A DNA stretch of 64,000 nt, from contig NZ_BEDT01000004.1 in assembly GCF_002260845.1 (NCBI RefSeq), forward strand, positions 124,001 to 188,000. The letters are read 5' to 3'. The stretch is from Pseudolactococcus reticulitermitis (GTDB lineage Bacteria; Bacillota; Bacilli; Lactobacillales; Streptococcaceae). This document shows, in pieces, positions 10,101 through 17,511 of the stretch. The notes beneath the pieces were generated by a model. It did not search any database, was not told the DNA's origin, and worked only from the letters and a program-made list of their open reading frames with translations. The first letter of the stretch is position 1, and every line of letters begins with the position of its first letter. A program made the translations under genes and the position numbers.

Positions 10101-12098
10101 TCTTTGATTAATTTCAATAGTGCAGAAATCACTTCAGGGACAACAGTCAATGTCGCAGGTGCCTTTAAAAATGGGGGAGGTGCAACGGGAGGCAACCACG
10201 CAGCAACCTATTCGAAACATGGCACGATTCAGCTAGATGAAAATGCGACACTCGCTGTGACGACCACATCATCACTGATTTCTGGTAGCCAACTCATCGT
10301 CTATCCAAATGCGTCACTTTCGACGCCTTATGTCCAAACATCTGGCTTAATCAATCTGTCAGATTTAGATATGACCACCCATAATGGCAATCTTTTCTGG
10401 GAACCAACAGGCACACCACCAACAAATATCACCACTACCTATGGTGGTGCTTACTGGGGCAGTCAAAAAGGTTTCCCAGTGCTGACCTTTAACGGTGGAG
10501 ATAGTAACACGAAATCTGGGGCAGCTAATATCACACCGGGTAATTTCTCAGGTGTTGATACCACGCGTAACTATGCTTTTCTAGGTGACTATACGATGAA
10601 TTCACTGACATCACCTAGTAATCCAACATGGATTGGTTACGTTGTTCCCGGTCAAATCCGCGTTTACAACACGACAAGCCCGACGAATTCTGGCTTCTGG
10701 CAACACCATCTGAAGTCCAATATCACAACAGGAACGCCTGTGGCAGGTCAAGCCATGCAAGCCTGGGCTTCCGTTGGCGCAGATACAGATGCAAGTACGA
10801 TGCAGGTCATGTATGTGATGGGGTATGCTGATAGTACAGTAAATCCTTTTAGCTTTACAAGTCAAGTACCTGCCTATATCAAATCACGTTCAGCTTCAGG
10901 CTTTGACGGTCGTGTCCTGAACGATTATCCAGCTGTCAATCCGAACTTTGATATCAATGATGCGACTAAAACAGGTGCGACACGTACCTTTGCAACAGCA
11001 GATTACTTCGTTGGCAATCAACAAAACGGTTCAAATGACCAAGCAACCTTTGGTAGCTACATTATCCAAAATGTCGTCACTGATAATGTTACTTCACTAA
11101 GTGCTGGTAATTATATCTTACCAACTACTGATGCGGCATCGCTTGATTTGACGCAGTTGCAACAAATTGCTGATTTGAAAGGTACAGGTGTCATGTCTGA
11201 TATCAGTGTGACAAATGGTATCGTTTCAGCTATCAATAACGCAGGAACAACGGTTCAAAATCCAATCTCAGTAGCAAGCAATGGGGCAGACAAATCTTAT
11301 GCTCAGCTTCCAATGACTTGGACTTTGGGAACAAGCACGGCTAAAACCAATCTTGTCGTTGTACCACAAGCTGCGGTTATCTCAGCCGATCATCAGACAG
11401 CTGTTAATGCTTATGATGCAGGTATGACAGGTGATGATGCCCATGCCTTGGTAGACCAAGCAGATTTTGATGCTAACTGGACCTATGCGTTAGGCTTTAA
11501 GGCAGACGGCACAGTAGCTGCACCAAATATTTCTGCGCCAGTCAATTTGATTAGTACGTTACAAACGATTGTAGCTGGGGATCCGCTGATTGATGTCAAT
11601 GATAATATTGATCCAGTCACTTATACTTATAACGGTGTATCGAAAGATATTACGCTCAATATCAGTTTTGGTTTCATTGATATGGCGACACCGACAGCTT
11701 ATGATTTTGGTACTTTAGATGTTAGCCCGAAACCTTTGCTTGCTTGGGCACAAACCCCTTCAAGTGATGTGACGGTTACCGATACACGGACAGGAAGTGG
11801 TCTTAAACCTTGGCAAGTTACGGTCAAACAGTCAATAGACTTGCAAGGCATCTCAAATGGCAACAATTTGAGTCCGTATCTTCTCTTCAAGGAAGGTGGA
11901 AGCAGTCAACAAATCACAAGTGCAGCATTGCAAATTTTTGCTAATACAGCACCAACAACAGGTAGCTTCAATTTAAATCAAAATTGGAATGCTAGCACTG
12001 GACAAGGGATTCAATTGAATATTCCTGTTCAGAGTCAAATTAAAGGCGTTTACCAAGGTGAATTAACTTGGACGCTCAATAATGTTCCAACACCTTAG
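7149..12098 (+). CDS. Giant beta-helix-like WxL surface protein
   Basis: 1649 residues. Signal peptide about 1-31 (cleavage near VSQA-FS). Residues roughly 230-960 are made of Gly/Asn/Thr/Ser-rich irregular repeats such as IYGGTNTTDITGDTNL, ITGGNAAGGTISGDTNL and STVNVYGG, typical of a right-handed parallel beta-helix as in pectate-lyase-like or autotransporter-type adhesins. The last 510 residues match the protein cut off at base 1. The C-terminus has a WxL domain with motifs KPWQVTVKQ (Val in place of Leu) and LTWTLNNVPTP. A long rigid stalk that is wall-bound by WxL fits an adhesin or polysaccharide-binding fibre. No catalytic motif is recognised. The DUF916 partner follows after 125 bp. 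Confidence 0.9.
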   Translation: MQRKNKFKLVTFAMLLALLPSMNFGAVSQAFSSGNVKQASLGKLFSPQEVGATTTSKGTLIKSIVPTGSLFNGKTASQPSRTPLPQRAVVDATAPSAFGWQQSISSLALPSNQVTAIQDGTVLGSYPATDAGVQQALYAMYSATGAATSDFVLYFGGNTTLSNATAKTPVTAPTASNMTFSTLAGHAKSLTWVSNPADNLASSNTGQASGTNYTVTLPTSTNTNTYFGVPTVFRNVTVAAGSSSIYAQGNAFATTNGSWITGAVNIYGGTNTTDITGDTNLYIGATGNTAGWSIYGGNASGGTISGTTHVTLTQVSSRVDVITGGNAAGGTISGDTNLDINGAIAAQVTSIYGGGIGTSASPVTVNGTVTTYVSSTNGSARYQLYQGGTCYGQIAGSIYNTLTGLGGWTSSSSNINGAQGTFSNYNGGSFQGNIGKKNAGNVISNSYDTSAFTTGQALFTGGNGGTIQTYGAASTPNTAAQGVTYANITNYIKSAFTTGTAGAVYGVVGGNGHDSLKISPAQWGLGSETGLDAGVGMTQAKAYAQMPASTVIANAQAITSNAIYGDIYTWMQSGAMSTTAGGGYVDWTGFAYGASSNGYLQGQSVLEAGTSNSDNSVGGAGVVYCTAGGPVATLAAKGKVAYGKTDTAAANNTAWDLWGGGGTVYTYRQAFLQNGDCYLIHNNDIARWTYGGQSNGSQVGDSYSILNGGIVDTLEGGGYTGTTRWGSTTSQVNMGQVNWFLSGGSWGDLYNTGNATVNVYNGFVNAIAGGNYGQAGNETIAGDSTVNVYGGDFSGTPRTGTKQLCGGPFYNGSSSILGNTTLNLDLTGPTGSTFQLPSGTYLSGGAGYNNTATHVGSGNSNNINVTIAANANSGNVLNGAIIYGDGQSNGANNTYTNVGTINMTINADGNTVGSIYATNYTAMPAAGQLYNANIEVGDGTTISGTVTAGGSSDNLTDAIAAANTKQSIVTLGDDTSHNPITIKGSLINFNSAEITSGTTVNVAGAFKNGGGATGGNHAATYSKHGTIQLDENATLAVTTTSSLISGSQLIVYPNASLSTPYVQTSGLINLSDLDMTTHNGNLFWEPTGTPPTNITTTYGGAYWGSQKGFPVLTFNGGDSNTKSGAANITPGNFSGVDTTRNYAFLGDYTMNSLTSPSNPTWIGYVVPGQIRVYNTTSPTNSGFWQHHLKSNITTGTPVAGQAMQAWASVGADTDASTMQVMYVMGYADSTVNPFSFTSQVPAYIKSRSASGFDGRVLNDYPAVNPNFDINDATKTGATRTFATADYFVGNQQNGSNDQATFGSYIIQNVVTDNVTSLSAGNYILPTTDAASLDLTQLQQIADLKGTGVMSDISVTNGIVSAINNAGTTVQNPISVASNGADKSYAQLPMTWTLGTSTAKTNLVVVPQAAVISADHQTAVNAYDAGMTGDDAHALVDQADFDANWTYALGFKADGTVAAPNISAPVNLISTLQTIVAGDPLIDVNDNIDPVTYTYNGVSKDITLNISFGFIDMATPTAYDFGTLDVSPKPLLAWAQTPSSDVTVTDTRTGSGLKPWQVTVKQSIDLQGISNGNNLSPYLLFKEGGSSQQITSAALQIFANTAPTTGSFNLNQNWNASTGQGIQLNIPVQSQIKGVYQGELTWTLNNVPTP

Positions 12099-12125
12099 TA
12101 TCTATTAATTACTTGATGGATACTG

Positions 12126-12153
12126 TGTCCTAAACGGTTTCTCGTTTGGGGCA
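12126..12153 (+). other. Hairpin after giant WxL gene, copy 2
   Basis: TGTCCTAAACG pairs with CGTTTGGGGCA over 11 bp (two G-U pairs), followed by CCGGACTTATT. It is the counterpart of the hairpin at 1578-1607 with the same tail; the stem is conserved although the loop bases differ, which suggests selection for the structure. Confidence 0.5.
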
Positions 12154-12223
12154 CCGGACTTATTAGTTATCTATATTGGATAACATTTAAACAAAAAATA
12201 GCAGGTATTTAGGAAAAGAGATA

Positions 12224-13375
12224 ATGAAAAAATTAAAAAAAGTTTTAGTATTAATTGGATTAATCGTGACCTTTGGTGGTATGAGTCAAGCAGTTTCTGC
12301 TAACGAGTTCAATTTTTCAGTAACACCAGTGCGTCCAGAAAATCAAATCGGGGACAGTGGTTATTTCAACTTACAAATGGCACCGGGTCAGTCGCAAGTT
12401 TTGACGGTAACCCTGACCAATTCGACAGAAAAAACAGTCGTAGTTGAGGAATCAATTGCTAGCGCAACGACGAATATTAACGGTGTGATTGAGTATTCGC
12501 CCAACAAAATTAAGGCAGATAAGAGTTTAAAATATAACATCTCGGATTATGCCAAAATGCCAGCGGAAATTACACTGACCCCTAAATCAACACAGCAGGT
12601 TAAAGTCGAAGTAACGATGCCTAACGAACCTTTTTCTGGTGTGATAGCGGGTGGTATTACCTTTAAGGAAAAAGGTTCAGATGAAGCCAGCTCAAAATCT
12701 AAAGGGATTAGTATTCAAAATAAATATGCCTACGTTGTCGCTTTGCTGATGCAGCAAGATCCAACACCTGTTGCGCCAGATTTAAAATTGATGAGCGTTG
12801 TGCCGGGACAGGTCAACTATCGCAATGTCGTCAATGCTAATCTTCAAAATCCAAACGCTGGCTACCTCAATCAGATGTACGTGCAAGCTACGGTAAAAGG
12901 TTTGAGTAATACGAAATTGTCTTATACCGTTGACAAAGAAATGATGCAAATGGCGCCGAACACGAATTTTGACTATCCGATTAGTATCGGGGAAGGCAAG
13001 CGGATAGAGGCTGGTAAGTATCAATTAGAAATGACGGTTTATGGTCAAAAAAGTGATAACGGGAAGTACACTTATAAAGATGCGCAAGGAAAAGAGCAGA
13101 AATTTGATTATCAGTGGCAATTCACGAAAGAGTTCACGATTTCTGGTCAAACAGCTAAGAAATTAAATGCCAAGGATGTGACGATAAAACCAGAACCGTG
13201 GTATAAAAACTGGCTAATCTGGGCAGGTATAATTTTGGTGTTATTAGCCTTGTTCTTCCTCTTCTTCCTTTTATGGAAACGCCGTAAAGATGACGAAGAA
13301 GATGAGATTGAAGGAACTGAGACGGAAACCCTTCAATCACAAATTGAAGCGATTAAAGAGCAGTTGAAAGATTAA
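12224..13375 (+). CDS. DUF916/DUF3324 WxL-partner protein, membrane-anchored (copy 2)
   Basis: 383 residues. Signal peptide about 1-26, DUF916-like domain opening NEFNFSVTPVRPENQIG, DUF3324-like domain, a transmembrane helix about 327-350 and a cytoplasmic tail. It is the paralogue of 1672-2823, but this tail (DEIEGTETETLQSQIEAIKEQLKD) is acidic and helix-forming whereas copy 1 ends in a Lys-rich tail. The ribosome site is GGAAAAGAG. By family, it holds WxL proteins at the wall and contacts host or matrix ligands. It closes the surface-protein cluster. The different tails suggest different cytoplasmic contacts, an inference only. Confidence 0.93.
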   Translation: MKKLKKVLVLIGLIVTFGGMSQAVSANEFNFSVTPVRPENQIGDSGYFNLQMAPGQSQVLTVTLTNSTEKTVVVEESIASATTNINGVIEYSPNKIKADKSLKYNISDYAKMPAEITLTPKSTQQVKVEVTMPNEPFSGVIAGGITFKEKGSDEASSKSKGISIQNKYAYVVALLMQQDPTPVAPDLKLMSVVPGQVNYRNVVNANLQNPNAGYLNQMYVQATVKGLSNTKLSYTVDKEMMQMAPNTNFDYPISIGEGKRIEAGKYQLEMTVYGQKSDNGKYTYKDAQGKEQKFDYQWQFTKEFTISGQTAKKLNAKDVTIKPEPWYKNWLIWAGIILVLLALFFLFFLLWKRRKDDEEDEIEGTETETLQSQIEAIKEQLKD

Positions 13376-13680
13376 GCGGAAAAACTTCTTAATTAATTCC
13401 CTGAAAATGGAAAAAATAAAGATAGTGCGTCTGGGTGCTTGCAACTAAAGGTTTCTTGAAGGTGTCACACAAAATGACAAAGAAAATAGATATTTATTTC
13501 TGTTATAATATTTATAATATTAGGCATATCCTCATTAAAAGAATAGATTGGCTAACGAAGAGGGGGAAGCAGAGTACTTTTCACTCATAAAAAGTGTCTG
13601 TTTTGCATAAACTGACATACGGTAAATCAGTGTAATAGTTTGGCTTTATAATGCAATTTATCAGACAGAGATAAGGAGAT
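13376..13680 (+). other. Leader region of the actin-like operon
   Basis: This is a 305-base non-coding stretch. It contains an extended -10 element (TG-T-TATAAT, 13501-13509) without a good -35, a second TATAAT at 13647-13652, an SD-like AGAGGGGGAAGC (about 13560) not followed by a start codon, and a small hairpin ACTTTT/AAAAGT (about 13578-13597). No clear terminator of the DUF916 gene was found, so read-through from the WxL cluster is possible. Confidence 0.45.
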
Positions 13681-14496
13681 ATGGTGGAGAAAAAAGGATT
13701 TTTTCAAAGAAAAGCAACATTTAAGACTTCTGAGAGTGGGACACCGCTGATGACCCAACAAATTGAGGAAATTGGTCGACAGGTGCTTACTTTAAGGCAA
13801 AAATTAAAGGTAGCTGAACAAGAAAAAGAAAATATCAAATTAGAGTTTGATGCGCTAAAACAAGGGAAGTTAAAAGAAAGCCAAGCCGAACTGGCACAAA
13901 AAACGGCGCAGTTTGACACAATGTTAGTCGCACAACGGGATAAATCTAAGCAACAGCTATCAGCTTTAGAAAAAGAACTTGCCACTAAGACTGAGCAATT
14001 AAGCACAGTTGAAGCAGCGCTAGAAGTGGAAAAAGAGAAGGTCACAAGCCTGTCACAGACATTAGAGACAAGTTCAAGCACTAAAGATGCCGAAATCAAG
14101 CAATTGACCAAAGAAAAGCTAGAAATCAAATCGCAAGTTTCAGAAGTCCTCTTAGAGTTACAGGAACATTTCGATTATAAAACAGCTTTATTGGAAACAG
14201 AGCGTGAGTTGCTAGCGCAAGAAAAAGTAAAAGCTGATGCGGATAGACTTCAAAAACTTGAGGCCTGTGAAGTTTTCACACGGCAGGCACAAGATGAAGC
14301 AGCCGAGATGATTGAGACTGCCAAAGCAACGGTGTCACAAATGATGCAGCAAGCACAGGCAGAAATCGCCGAAAAAGAAGCGCAGTCTAAGGAAGAACTC
14401 AATCGACTGAAAACACGCATAGACTACTATTCAAGTCAGATTAATGATGCGGCGCAAACGATTGAAGTCTTACTCAGCAGCGTCAGCCATTTGTAA
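13681..14496 (+). CDS. Coiled-coil protein, DivIVA-like C-terminus
   Basis: 271 residues, not recognised as a named family. Residues about 25-265 are almost unbroken heptad-type coiled coil rich in Glu, Lys, Gln and Ala. The segment about 195-245 (FTRQAQDEAAEMIETAKATV..QAQAEIAEKEAQ) resembles the C-terminal helices of DivIVA/GpsB-like proteins, but the N-terminal lipid-binding domain of DivIVA is missing; the N-terminus is a short basic stretch, MVEKKGFFQRKATF. ATG 13681 has AAGGAG directly upstream. It is the first gene of a four-gene unit with the actin-like ATPase 68 bp downstream, so it may be a filament-bundling or positioning partner. No signal peptide, so probably cytoplasmic. Confidence 0.8.
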   Translation: MVEKKGFFQRKATFKTSESGTPLMTQQIEEIGRQVLTLRQKLKVAEQEKENIKLEFDALKQGKLKESQAELAQKTAQFDTMLVAQRDKSKQQLSALEKELATKTEQLSTVEAALEVEKEKVTSLSQTLETSSSTKDAEIKQLTKEKLEIKSQVSEVLLELQEHFDYKTALLETERELLAQEKVKADADRLQKLEACEVFTRQAQDEAAEMIETAKATVSQMMQQAQAEIAEKEAQSKEELNRLKTRIDYYSSQINDAAQTIEVLLSSVSHL

Positions 14497-14564
14497 AGTG
14501 ATGACAGGCTAACGTAAACACAGGCTACTGAAATCAGCTAAAAGTTTAAAACAAGGAGAAAAAG

Positions 14565-15803
14565 ATGAATATTTTTGCCATAGATTTGGGCAACAAACGC
14601 GTTAAGATGAAAAGTGATCGAGGTGAGTATGTCTACCCAGCCTCATATTTGGTGGCTGAAACTGTTACCCGAGGTGTTCTAGGTGGCTGGCAGCTGAAAG
14701 GAAACCAGGTCTACGCAGTTGATAAGGAAGACAACCGTTTTGTCTGGGGGACTGAGCTAGATGCCTATCATTTATCAGAAAAAATGATTGATACTTACGG
14801 TCGTTCTGGTCGGATTGAGCAGAAAAAAGCTCAGCGTATTTTGGAATTTGCCTTGGGGCGTTTGGCGCTTGATTATAAAGAATCACGGACGAAACCTTTG
14901 GTTGTCAACTTAGTCTTGGGTGTGCCGATCACTGACATGCACCAAGACAGTCATACCATTCAGACTTTGAAAGAGCTGATGATTGGCCGCCATTATATCC
15001 AAGTTGATGGGGAGGAGCTGATTGTTGAGATTCCTTCTGAAGACTACCTCCTTGTTGTGCCCCAGTACATGGGGACAGCCTTTGAGTTGGCCTATGATGA
15101 AGCGATGCACCCCATTGATGCCTTCGCAAATGGGCGAATGGGCATCTTAGACATCGGTGGTGGTACGATTTTAGTCAATACGTCAAATCATCTGAACCCA
15201 GCACCGATGGGGGCTGAGCGTTTTGAAGGCGTTCAGACTTTGATTAAACGCATCGCTGAAAAAATCAACTCAACCAAACTCTTCACGATTGAAAGATTGC
15301 TCCGAGAAGGCAGTACCAGTGGCAGCTATCTCTATCAACCAAGCCGCAATACAGCGGATTCAAGAGACATTTCGAGTCTGGTCAAAAAAGCCATTGAAGA
15401 CTATACACGCTTTACGGTCGCGCCCCTGATCACAGAAAATTTTCCTGATATTGAAGATGCGGACTTCATCGTTATGACGGGTGGTGGCGCCAATATTATT
15501 GACAAAACAGCCTTGCTTGACGAAATCGGTCAAGCCTACTTTGATCGTCTCGTCTTCATTTCTTCATCTGAGTTGGCCAATGTGCGTGGCTTCTATAAAT
15601 ATGCTGTTTTGAGTTGGAGTGGGTCTAGAGAAATGCCAGCATCAGAAAAGTGTGACACCCCCCTGACTGCGCCGATTATTCCCATGATGACAGAAGAGAC
15701 GCCAACGCCAGTAGCAAAAGAGACACCAGATTATTCTGACCAGTTGCAACAAGTTCAGAACAATTTGAAGCGACTAAGAGATGAAATTGATCAAGAGACT
15801 TAA
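14565..15803 (+). CDS. ParM/actin-like ATPase
   Basis: 412 residues. It has the nucleotide-binding signatures of the actin/Hsp70 superfamily in order: phosphate-1 IDLGNKRVKM (residues 5-14), phosphate-2 LDIGGGTILV (about 195-204) and adenosine motif VMTGGGANII (about 303-312). The closest recognisable relatives are the ParM/StbA/Alp plasmid-segregation actins, which polymerise with ATP. It is about 90 residues longer than ParM; the extra C-terminal part is a Pro/Thr linker followed by a coiled coil (about 388-410). No parR-like DNA-binding gene and no parC-like repeat array lie next to it; the neighbours are coiled-coil and membrane proteins. A cytoskeletal rather than DNA-partition role is therefore inferred. 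The ribosome site is AAGGAG. Stop overlaps the next start (TAATG). Confidence 0.85.
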   Translation: MNIFAIDLGNKRVKMKSDRGEYVYPASYLVAETVTRGVLGGWQLKGNQVYAVDKEDNRFVWGTELDAYHLSEKMIDTYGRSGRIEQKKAQRILEFALGRLALDYKESRTKPLVVNLVLGVPITDMHQDSHTIQTLKELMIGRHYIQVDGEELIVEIPSEDYLLVVPQYMGTAFELAYDEAMHPIDAFANGRMGILDIGGGTILVNTSNHLNPAPMGAERFEGVQTLIKRIAEKINSTKLFTIERLLREGSTSGSYLYQPSRNTADSRDISSLVKKAIEDYTRFTVAPLITENFPDIEDADFIVMTGGGANIIDKTALLDEIGQAYFDRLVFISSSELANVRGFYKYAVLSWSGSREMPASEKCDTPLTAPIIPMMTEETPTPVAKETPDYSDQLQQVQNNLKRLRDEIDQET

Positions 15804-16432
15804 TGGCTATGGATAATTTAAATGCGACCTCATCAAGTCATCGTGATCGGGACCTTGTCAAAAGCGAACGTGATAAAATGTTGTCAGCGATTGCAAGCCT
15901 CACCCATTTACTGGGGAGCCATCCGGAACATCAAAAAAATGATGACTACAGGGTGCTTGAACGTGACTTGAGCCAAATCAGAGACCAGTATGTCCAGTCA
16001 GCAGATGATTGGATTCAGGCTACTGATCATTTAGAGCAAGTAGAACAAGATAATAGGCAACTCAAGGAAGCCAATAAGGTGCTGGCCAATGACGTATCGG
16101 CTGGAACACAAGTTTTTGAACAAAATCAGCAAGAGATTGCGACAAGTCTGCAACAGTTGGCGGTAGAAAAAGAAGGCTTATATCAGACTTTGAACACCAT
16201 CAAAGCAGCTATCGCCACACAACAAGCTAAGAATGACGCACTTGAACAAGAGCTGAATGCTTTAAAACAAGCCCAACCGTGTCCGCAAGTTCAAGATGAG
16301 GCAGAGCAGTTACAGGCTTCGCTCCTGAGCGCCCAAGCAGAGATTGCGGATTTATTCATTCATTTGAAAACATCGGCACCGAAAAAATCGTTGGACACAG
16401 TCGCAACAGTCGTCGTAACGAAAAACAGCTAG
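15803..16432 (+). CDS. Coiled-coil protein of actin-like operon
   Basis: 209 residues, family not recognised. The start overlaps the stop of the actin-like gene by one base (TAATG), meaning translational coupling; an alternative ATG lies at 15809. Residues about 20-185 are predicted coiled coil with Gln/Glu-rich heptads, broken near 156 by QPCPQ. No signal peptide or membrane helix. Coupled synthesis with the ATPase suggests a direct partner, such as a filament cross-linker or an adaptor to the membrane protein encoded next. Function unknown. Confidence 0.75.
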   Translation: MAMDNLNATSSSHRDRDLVKSERDKMLSAIASLTHLLGSHPEHQKNDDYRVLERDLSQIRDQYVQSADDWIQATDHLEQVEQDNRQLKEANKVLANDVSAGTQVFEQNQQEIATSLQQLAVEKEGLYQTLNTIKAAIATQQAKNDALEQELNALKQAQPCPQVQDEAEQLQASLLSAQAEIADLFIHLKTSAPKKSLDTVATVVVTKNS

Positions 16433-16447
16433 AATAGGAGGAGTAGC

Positions 16448-17428
16448 GTGACACATATCAAAAAGCTGGCCAACATGCTCAACTCCAGAGCTTTCCTCTA
16501 CTGGCTACTCATTATTGGCTTAGGGATTAAGGCGCTGACGATTTACGTTGCGGCGCAACAGATGTTTTACCTTGAGCATATCTTACAGGGCTTTCTGTTG
16601 ACCGTTCTCATGCCTGTGTTATTAATCGCTGTGCTGATGGGCTTTGCCTCCTTCATTCGGGATAAGCAGTTCTACCAGAGCACTTTAATTGGTATTGCTT
16701 GTTTTGGGAGTAGTTTGTTGTTTCTTGGCTTACTTTACTATCGCGTTGAGAAACATTTTGTCTTTTTGCCAGACAAAATCCCCACAGTTAGTAATCTCAG
16801 TACGCCAAATGGCAATTTATTTTACCAGATTCGAATTGGGGATTTGATTTTTGTCTCTGATTTTATCATCATCTTGCTCATTCTGCTTAGTGCCGTCATT
16901 TTGAATCAACAGACAGGTGCAGTGACTGAAAGCTCAGAAACATTGGTAGAGGGTCAAAAGATATTATCTGCCATAGGTCTTTCTTTAGAGCAGCTAAAGG
17001 AAAAATCAGCTGTCCAAACAAGGCGTCTTGCACAAGTCAAAATTAAAAATGAGCAGTTGAAAGCACAACAAGCGACTTTATCACAGCAAAAATCTGACCT
17101 TCAAGACAAGTGTCGCAATAGTCAGCCTGAAAGTCAAAAAGAGATTGCCTGTTGTCAAACTGAAAATGCCAATCTTCTGGTCTCATTGAAGAAGTTTGAA
17201 GCGCTAAAAAGTCAACTTGAAGTAGCCTATCAGCAAAAAGTGCTCGCCTTACAAGAGCTGAGTGCGCAGCAAGCTGGTCAGGCAGAAGAAATAGCTAACG
17301 CAGCTCCACCACAGCAATCGGGAGCAGAAACGCCCACCGAACAAGAAGATAAGGTGCAAAAAGCCAAGCAGATAGCGCAACAAATTTATGAAGAGATGCG
17401 GGCGCGTTCGCAGGTGTGCCAGTCTTAG
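16448..17428 (+). CDS. Membrane protein: LtaS-like transmembrane domain fused to coiled coil
   Basis: 326 residues from GTG 16448, behind AGGAGGAG. Four to five hydrophobic helices lie at about 16-36, 44-68, 78-97 and 130-152. Between the last two, LYYRVEKHFVFLPDKIPTV followed by NLFYQIRIGDLIF resembles the region around the membrane domain of lipoteichoic acid synthase (LtaS), where YYR, a short loop and a terminal D-x-x-x-F-x-D helix are typical. The sulfatase-like enzyme domain that should follow is absent; in its place is about 150 residues of coiled coil (from residue 160) ending in an Ala/Gln/Glu-rich tail. It could tie the actin-like filament to the membrane or to LTA machinery. Resemblance to LtaS is my reading and unconfirmed. 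Confidence 0.72.
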   Translation: MTHIKKLANMLNSRAFLYWLLIIGLGIKALTIYVAAQQMFYLEHILQGFLLTVLMPVLLIAVLMGFASFIRDKQFYQSTLIGIACFGSSLLFLGLLYYRVEKHFVFLPDKIPTVSNLSTPNGNLFYQIRIGDLIFVSDFIIILLILLSAVILNQQTGAVTESSETLVEGQKILSAIGLSLEQLKEKSAVQTRRLAQVKIKNEQLKAQQATLSQQKSDLQDKCRNSQPESQKEIACCQTENANLLVSLKKFEALKSQLEVAYQQKVLALQELSAQQAGQAEEIANAAPPQQSGAETPTEQEDKVQKAKQIAQQIYEEMRARSQVCQS

Positions 17429-17467
17429 CTAGAAAATTTGATGTTGATGATCCAGATTGAGACAAGT

Positions 17468-17511
17468 AAAAAACGCCTCAGACACACGCTTGTGGACTGA
17501 GGCGTTTTTTT
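17468..17511. terminator. Bidirectional terminator
   Basis: AAAAACGCCTCAG pairs with CTGAGGCGTTTTT around a 15-base loop, with A-run and T-run on both sides. It closes the actin-like operon on the plus strand and the luxS-niaX unit on the minus strand. Confidence 0.93.

Noticed and set aside
13681-17428. Actin-like operon considered as an integrated plasmid partition locus
   Set aside because: No DNA-binding parR-type gene, no centromere-like repeats, and no plasmid replication gene or integrase nearby.
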